This document shows, one piece after another, positions 59,729 through 64,000 of a DNA stretch of 64,000 nt; within the stretch, counting starts at the first letter, position 1; the number at the start of each line of letters is the position of its first letter. The position numbers and the translations under genes are program-made. The notes beneath the pieces were generated by a model, which saw only the letters and a program-made list of their open reading frames with translations, did no database searches and was not told the DNA's origin. The DNA comes from Streptomyces sp. NBC_01591 (GTDB taxonomy: Bacteria; Actinomycetota; Actinomycetes; Streptomycetales; Streptomycetaceae), in assembly GCF_035918155.1 (NCBI RefSeq), contig NZ_CP109327.1:992001-1056000 (forward strand), in the 5' to 3' direction.

Positions 59729-60283
59729 TCAGACGGAAGGCTGCCACAGCAGTACGGGTGAGTCGGCTTCGTACCGCTTTCCGCCCGGGTAGGAGACCAG
59801 CTCCAGCTGCATCCCCCAGGGAGTGAGGAAGTAGACCCAGCGCTGCCCCTCGCTCGGGCCCGAGCTGGCCGTGGGTTCGCCCAGGATCCGTACGCCGTAC
59901 CGCCGCAGGTACGCCACGGCGGCGTCGAGGTCGGTGACGTAGAAGGCGAGATGGTGGCCGCCTACGTCACTGTTGCGCGGCGGTCGCGTCTCCTGGCCGG
60001 GGGCCTCGTACTCGAAGATCTCGAAGTTCGGACCGCCGGCGCAGCGGAAGAAGCGCAGCTCGCGCATCACGGCGCGCGAATGGACGCCGAGGTGGTCGCT
60101 CATCCAGGTGTCGTCGGAGCGGAACGGCCCGAGCGAGTAGACGTGCTCGCAGCCGATCACCTCGACGAAGAACCGGGTCGCCTCTTCGAGGTCGGGAACG
60201 GTGAAGCCGATGTGCTCGACGCCGGCCAGTCCGGGAAGTCCCTGCCTCCGGTCACTCGTGGAATGGATCCATCTATCCGCCAT
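59729..60283 (-). CDS. VOC (glyoxalase/dioxygenase-fold) family protein
   Basis: A 184-residue vicinal-oxygen-chelate protein with two beta-alpha-beta-beta-beta modules. Metal-ligand candidates are His in GVEHIGFTVPDLEEATRFFV, His in GGHHLAFYVTDLDAAVAYLR, and Glu in TPWGMQLELVSYPGGKR. Members include glyoxalase I, extradiol dioxygenases, epimerases and isomerases; the role here may be isomerisation or cleavage of a pathway intermediate. ATG at 60283 is chosen because a -10 box lies 7 bp upstream and the upstream GTG at 60292 falls inside that box. First gene of the minus-strand operon with the regulator and two SDRs. Confidence 0.83.
   Translation of the reverse strand: MADRWIHSTSDRRQGLPGLAGVEHIGFTVPDLEEATRFFVEVIGCEHVYSLGPFRSDDTWMSDHLGVHSRAVMRELRFFRCAGGPNFEIFEYEAPGQETRPPRNSDVGGHHLAFYVTDLDAAVAYLRRYGVRILGEPTASSGPSEGQRWVYFLTPWGMQLELVSYPGGKRYEADSPVLLWQPSV
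60263..60272. promoter_or_regulatory. ATGGATCCAT palindrome, left copy
   Basis: A perfect 10-bp palindrome within the first codons of the VOC gene. The identical palindrome is found at 60371-60380, 108 bp away, across the divergent promoter. FadR-subfamily regulators such as VanR are known to bind TGGATCCA-like sites, so the pair are candidate operators. Confidence 0.5.
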
Positions 60284-60290
60284 GCCTCTC

Positions 60291-60320
60291 ACATTGCGCC
60301 GCCGTAGGTGCCGTAGTCAA
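60291..60320 (-). promoter_or_regulatory. Promoter of the VOC operon, leaderless
   Basis: Minus strand: TTGACT (60320-60315), an 18-bp spacer, CAATGT (60296-60291), then 7 bp to the ATG at 60283. There is no separate Shine-Dalgarno, which points to a leaderless transcript. Confidence 0.55.
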
Positions 60321-60370
60321 TGGACATTCCCGAAATCTGAACGTAACGGTCCGGTAACGAGGTATTGGCT

Positions 60371-60380
60371 ATGGATCCAT
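60371..60380. promoter_or_regulatory. ATGGATCCAT palindrome, right copy
   Basis: Identical to the site at 60263-60272 and 42 bp upstream of the E1 start codon. A likely operator for the FadR-type regulator. Confidence 0.5.
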
Positions 60381-60421
60381 TCGCTGCGACAGTGCTCACC
60401 GAATCACACAGGAGAGTGCTC

Positions 60422-62620
60422 ATGCCCACACACCGGAAACTGGCCCCCGCCTCACCCTGGACCGAGGTGACGGCGACCAAGAAGGACTGGCACGGCGCGG
60501 ACCCGCGGCTACTGACCTCGATGTTCGCCCAGACCCTGCTGATCAGGACCTTCGAGGAATACGTCCTCGACCTCGCGGGCCAGGGGCTGGTCCACGGGCC
60601 GGCGCACTCCAGCATCGGCCAGGAGGGCGGCGCCGTCGGATCCGTGCTGCCACTGACCGGCGCCGACTTCGTCGGCGGCTCGCACCGGGGACACCACCAG
60701 TTCCTCGCCAAGGCACTGGGTTACGTCGCACCCGACGGCATCGACCTGCGCCGGCCCGTCGACGAGGAGGTGCGCACCGTCCTGCAGCGCAGCCTGGCCG
60801 AGATCTGCGGCCTGGCCAGGGGCTTCTGCCGGGGGCGGGGCGGATCCATGCATCTGCAGTGGCGCGAGGCCGGGGCCATGGGCACCAACGCGATCGTCGG
60901 CGGCGGCGTGCCGCAGGCGGCCGGGTTCGCCTGGTCGGCGCGGCAGGCCGGCACCGATGCCGTCTCGGTGAGCTACTTCGGGGACGGCGCGGTCAACATC
61001 GGCTCCGTGCTGGAGACGATGAACCTCGCCGCGGCCTGGAAGCTGCCGGTCTGCTTCTTCATCGAGAACAACAAGTACGCCGTCTCCACCCACGTGGACG
61101 AGGCGACGGCCGAGCCCCGGCTGTCGGCGCGCGGCCTGGGCTTCAACATCCCCAGCTGGCGCGTGGACGGCATGGACCCGCTCGCCACGTACCTCGCCAT
61201 GAGCGAGGCCGTGGACCACATGCGCGCCGGTGGCGGGCCGACCATCGTCGAGGCCGAGGTCTACCGCTTCTTCCACCAGAACGGCCCGTTCCCCGGCAGC
61301 GCGTTCGGCTACCGCACCAAGGACGAGGAGAAGGAGTGGCGGGCCCGCGACCCGCTGGCCCTCGTCTCGCAGCAGCTCGTCGAGAACGGCGTCCTGAGCG
61401 CCGCCGAGATCGAGGAGTGCACCGCGCGGGCCAAGGCGGTCATGGCCGCCATCGGCGACGAACTGCTGGAGCCCGACCCCGACGGCAAGCCGGGCACCCG
61501 CCGCATCAGGCCCGCCGAATGGCCCGACCCGTCCTTCCGCGACGTCGGCATACGGGGCGACCTCAGCGAGTTCGAAGACGTACGCGTCGCCGACACCGGC
61601 ACCGGGCCGGATGCCTTCCAAGGGCGCCTGGAGCAGCGGAAGTTCATCGACGTCGTGGCCGAGGTGATGAGCCGGCGCATGGCCGAGGACTCGTCGGTCG
61701 TCGTCATGGGCGAGGACGTACACCGGCTCAAGGGCGGCACCAACGGCGCGACCAAGGGTCTGGCCGAGGCCCATCCGGATCGCGTCCTGGGCACGCCGAT
61801 CAGCGAGAACGCCTTCGCCGGGCTCGCCGGCGGCATCGCGCTCGACGGCCGGTACAAGCCGGTGGTGGAGTTCATGTACGCCGACTTCATGTGGGTCGCG
61901 GCCGACCAGATCTTCAACCAGATCGGCAAGGCCCGGCACATGTTCGGCGGCGACGGACAGGGGTCCGGAGTCCCGCTCGTCCTGCGCAGCAAGGTCGCCA
62001 TGGGCACCGGCTACGGCTCCCAGCACTCCATGGACCCGGCGGGAATCCTCGCCACGGCCCCCGGCTGGCGGATCGTCGCCCCGTCCACGCCCTTCGACTA
62101 CGTGGGCCTGATGAACTCCGCGCTGACCTGCAAGGACCCGGTCGTCGTACTGGAGCACACCGACCTGTACAACTCGGTCGGTCCGGGCCCGGTCGACGAC
62201 TTCGACTACTGCCTTCCGGTGGGGAGGGCGGCCGTGCGCCGCACCGGATCGCGGATCACCGTCGTGTCGTACCTCGCGATGACCAACTACGTCCTGGAGG
62301 CCGTCGAGCAGCTGGGCCTGGACGCCGAGGTCATCGACCTGCGGTGGCTGGACCGCGCCAGTCTCGACTGGGACACCCTCGGCGCGAGCATCCGCAAGAC
62401 CAACAACGTGCTCATCGCCGAGCAGGGCCCCATCGGCACCTCGTACGGCGGCTGGCTGTCCGACGAGATCCAGCGCCGCTACTTCGACTGGCTCGACCAG
62501 CCGGTCGAGCGCGTCCAGGCCGGCGAGTCCTCGCCCAGCATCAGCAAGGTGCTGGAGCGGGCGGCCATCGCACGGACCGAAGAGGTCGTGGCCGCGCTCC
62601 AGCGGGTCACCGGGAACTGA
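60422..62620 (+). CDS. Fused alpha-beta E1 component of a 2-oxoacid dehydrogenase (thiamine-pyrophosphate-dependent)
   Basis: A 732-residue protein combining both E1 chains. The alpha half (about 1-345) has GPAHSSIGQEGGAVGSVLPL, SHRGHHQFLAKAL, GGSMHL and the thiamine pyrophosphate motif YFGDGAVNIGSVLETMNLAA with IENNKYAVST. The beta half (about 400-732) has KFIDVVAEVMSRRMAEDSSV, VMGEDVHRLKGGTNGATKGL, RVLGTPISENAFAGLAGGIA and AMGTGYGSQHS. It decarboxylates a 2-oxo acid or cleaves an acetoin-type substrate and acylates the lipoyl group of E2. ATG at 60422 has AGGAGA with 5-bp spacing; earlier starts (60365, 60371) lie in the operator. The intact E2 gene follows after 37 bp. Substrate undecided: pyruvate, branched-chain oxo acid or acetoin. 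Confidence 0.88.
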   Translation: MPTHRKLAPASPWTEVTATKKDWHGADPRLLTSMFAQTLLIRTFEEYVLDLAGQGLVHGPAHSSIGQEGGAVGSVLPLTGADFVGGSHRGHHQFLAKALGYVAPDGIDLRRPVDEEVRTVLQRSLAEICGLARGFCRGRGGSMHLQWREAGAMGTNAIVGGGVPQAAGFAWSARQAGTDAVSVSYFGDGAVNIGSVLETMNLAAAWKLPVCFFIENNKYAVSTHVDEATAEPRLSARGLGFNIPSWRVDGMDPLATYLAMSEAVDHMRAGGGPTIVEAEVYRFFHQNGPFPGSAFGYRTKDEEKEWRARDPLALVSQQLVENGVLSAAEIEECTARAKAVMAAIGDELLEPDPDGKPGTRRIRPAEWPDPSFRDVGIRGDLSEFEDVRVADTGTGPDAFQGRLEQRKFIDVVAEVMSRRMAEDSSVVVMGEDVHRLKGGTNGATKGLAEAHPDRVLGTPISENAFAGLAGGIALDGRYKPVVEFMYADFMWVAADQIFNQIGKARHMFGGDGQGSGVPLVLRSKVAMGTGYGSQHSMDPAGILATAPGWRIVAPSTPFDYVGLMNSALTCKDPVVVLEHTDLYNSVGPGPVDDFDYCLPVGRAAVRRTGSRITVVSYLAMTNYVLEAVEQLGLDAEVIDLRWLDRASLDWDTLGASIRKTNNVLIAEQGPIGTSYGGWLSDEIQRRYFDWLDQPVERVQAGESSPSISKVLERAAIARTEEVVAALQRVTGN

Positions 62621-62657
62621 CCCTCCCCGTACGAGAGAACACCCAGGAGGGTTGATC

Positions 62658-63983
62658 ATGGCAGAACTGTTCCGAATGCCCGCCGTGGCCGCCGATGCGG
62701 CAACGGCCGTGCTGTCCGCCTGGCAGGTGGCGGAGGGAGCGTCGTTCACGAAGGACGACGCGCTGGTCTCCATCGAGACCGACAAGGCCGAGGTGGACGT
62801 CTCCGCCGAGCGGGACGGCGTGCTGCTCAAGACGCTGTACGAGGCCGGTGTCGAGATCGAGGTCGGCGACCCGATCGCCGTGCTCGGCGCCGTCGGCGAG
62901 CAGGCCGGTGACCTCGACGCGCTGCTGGCGGAACTCGGCGTCGGTGTCACCGCGCCCGGCGAGGCCCGGCAGGCGGTGCGCCGGGACGTGCCGGAGGAGC
63001 CGATCGCCGAGCGCCCGGCCGCTCCGGAATCCCCTGCACCCTCCGCCGCGCCGTCCTCCGGGGAGCCGGATCGCGGCGGGCGCGTCTTCAGCAGTCCGCT
63101 GGCCCGCAGGCTGGCCCGGGAGGCGGATCTCGACATCGAGGTCCTCACCGGCACCGGGCCCGGCGGCCGCATCGTCAGGCGTGACGTCGAGGCCGCGGTC
63201 GCGGTCCGGCGGACTCCGGCGACGGAGGCGCCCGTGGCCCCGGCACTCCCGGTGGCCGCCTCCGTGCCGCAGGCCGCCGCCCACGCCGACACCATCGACA
63301 GCGGCGACCACGAGGACATCCCGCACAGCCGTATGCGCCGGGCGATCGCCAGGCGCCTGACGGAGAGCAAGCAGCACACCCCGCACTTCTATCTGCGGGC
63401 GACCTGCGCCGTGGACGAGCTGCTCGCCCTGCGGCAGCGGATCAACGCCGTCAGCCCGGTCAAGATCTCGGTCAACGACCTGCTGATCAAGGCCGTCGCC
63501 ACGGCACACACACAGGTGCCGGAGATGAACGCGGTGTGGCGGCCGGACGCCGTCCGCCGGTTCCGTACCGTCGACGTGTCGGTCGCGATCGCCACCGACA
63601 CGGGCCTGGTGACCCCGGTGCTGCGCGGTATCGAGAACCTGTCGGTGTCGGCGATCGCCACGCGGACCCGGGCGTACGCGGAGCAGGCTCGCTCCGGGGC
63701 GCTGCGCCCCGCCGACCTCGAAGGCGGCTCGATCACCGTGTCGAACCTCGGCATGTACGGGGTCGAGGAGTTCGCCGCCATCATCAACCCGCCGCAGGCC
63801 GCGATTCTGGCCATCGGCGCCGCACGTGACGAGGCGGTGGTCCGCGACGGTGCGGTCACCGCGGCCAAGGTGCTCGGGGTGGTCCTTTCCGTGGACCACC
63901 GTCCGGCGGACGGCGCCGTGGCGGCGCGCTGGCTCGCAGCCTTCACCGAGGCCGTGGAGAACCCGGTCCGGCTCGTCGTCTGA
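62658..63983 (+). CDS. Dihydrolipoamide acyltransferase (E2) of the 2-oxoacid dehydrogenase complex
   Basis: A 441-residue E2. The lipoyl domain (1-80) carries the modified lysine in SIETDKAEVDVSAERDG. A Pro/Ala-rich linker leads to the E1/E3-binding domain (about 140-178: VFSSPLARRLAREADLDIEV, GTGPGGRIVRRDV). The catalytic domain (215-441) has SRMRRAIARRLTESKQHTPH, SVNDLLIKAV, the NPPQAAILAIGAARDEAVV block and the active-site VLSVDHRPADGAVAARW with His and Asp in HRxxDG. It transfers the acyl group from lipoyl to CoA. Perfect AGGAGG lies 7 bp before the ATG at 62658. The E3 gene would be expected next, beyond the window edge. Confidence 0.92.
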   Translation: MAELFRMPAVAADAATAVLSAWQVAEGASFTKDDALVSIETDKAEVDVSAERDGVLLKTLYEAGVEIEVGDPIAVLGAVGEQAGDLDALLAELGVGVTAPGEARQAVRRDVPEEPIAERPAAPESPAPSAAPSSGEPDRGGRVFSSPLARRLAREADLDIEVLTGTGPGGRIVRRDVEAAVAVRRTPATEAPVAPALPVAASVPQAAAHADTIDSGDHEDIPHSRMRRAIARRLTESKQHTPHFYLRATCAVDELLALRQRINAVSPVKISVNDLLIKAVATAHTQVPEMNAVWRPDAVRRFRTVDVSVAIATDTGLVTPVLRGIENLSVSAIATRTRAYAEQARSGALRPADLEGGSITVSNLGMYGVEEFAAIINPPQAAILAIGAARDEAVVRDGAVTAAKVLGVVLSVDHRPADGAVAARWLAAFTEAVENPVRLVV

Positions 63984-64000
63984 ACCCACCCCGGCGGCCG

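Noticed and set aside
60509..63379. 956-residue open frame antisense to E1 and E2
   Set aside because: Same shadow effect; both real genes on the + strand have complete motif sets.

Overview
This window is high-GC actinobacterial DNA and almost certainly comes from a Streptomyces. The basis is the strong G/C bias at third codon positions, many GTG starts, TTGACG/TAGNNT promoters, apparently leaderless genes, and families typical of the genus: DUF1876, DUF6381, MASE1 and SpoIIE-type PP2C phosphatases, IclR/LacI/GntR regulators and an Hsp90 homologue. I saw no rRNA, tRNA, CRISPR array, intact IS element or phage gene.

Layout. (1) 1-2644: the 5' end of a coxS-like 2Fe-2S gene, a DUF1876 protein, a PP2C phosphatase and a MASE1 membrane protein. 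(2) 3054-19104: an exopolysaccharide cluster of the Wzx/Wzy type. It has the initiating glycosyl-1-phosphate transferase, the GDP-fucose enzymes Gmd and Fcl, a secreted LamG protein, a lipoprotein, three glycosyltransferases, a Wzy-like polymerase, a Wzx-like flippase and a Wzz-like protein whose fused kinase domain has lost its ATP-binding residues. A cytidylyltransferase and a CDP-alcohol phosphotransferase close the cluster. (3) 19213-20539: a long-hairpin repeat, RNase HI, a DUF6381 gene and a strong terminator. (4) 20622-33038 and 36583-48036: a large carbohydrate-use locus. It holds DUF6807/PmoA, a D-2-hydroxyacid dehydrogenase, an enolase-superfamily dehydratase, a LacI regulator, a GntR-LacI hybrid regulator, an FAD oxidoreductase, a Gfo/Idh/MocA oxidoreductase, a NodB-like deacetylase, a GH38 mannosidase, an AXE1 esterase, a secreted glycosidase, a sugar ABC importer, an unrecognised probable toroid enzyme and a GH16. 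Five LacI-type palindromes sit at the promoters of its main operons, and three of these promoters can be read as -35/-10/operator. A second copy of the long-hairpin repeat begins at the base after the mannosidase stop codon, and a Ser/Thr kinase and two membrane proteins follow it. (5) 46345-48317: gene debris, with the N-terminus of a mandelate-racemase-family gene fused out of frame to the C-terminus of an SDR, plus a frameshifted relic. (6) 48359-57107: IclR regulator, PP2C phosphatase, FUSC transporter, GT1 glycosyltransferase, MFS exporter and HtpG. (7) 57331-63983: two SDRs, a FadR-type regulator and a VOC protein, divergent from a fused 2-oxoacid dehydrogenase E1 and its E2. The window ends before any E3.

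How the parts work together (inference). Region 2 would build and export a fucose-containing repeat-unit polysaccharide. Region 4 would import, deacetylate, cleave and oxidise a mannose-containing glycan or glycoside under one LacI-family repressor. Region 7 looks like oxidation of a hydroxy compound to a 2-oxo acid and then to an acyl-CoA, controlled by the FadR-type regulator through ATGGATCCAT palindromes.
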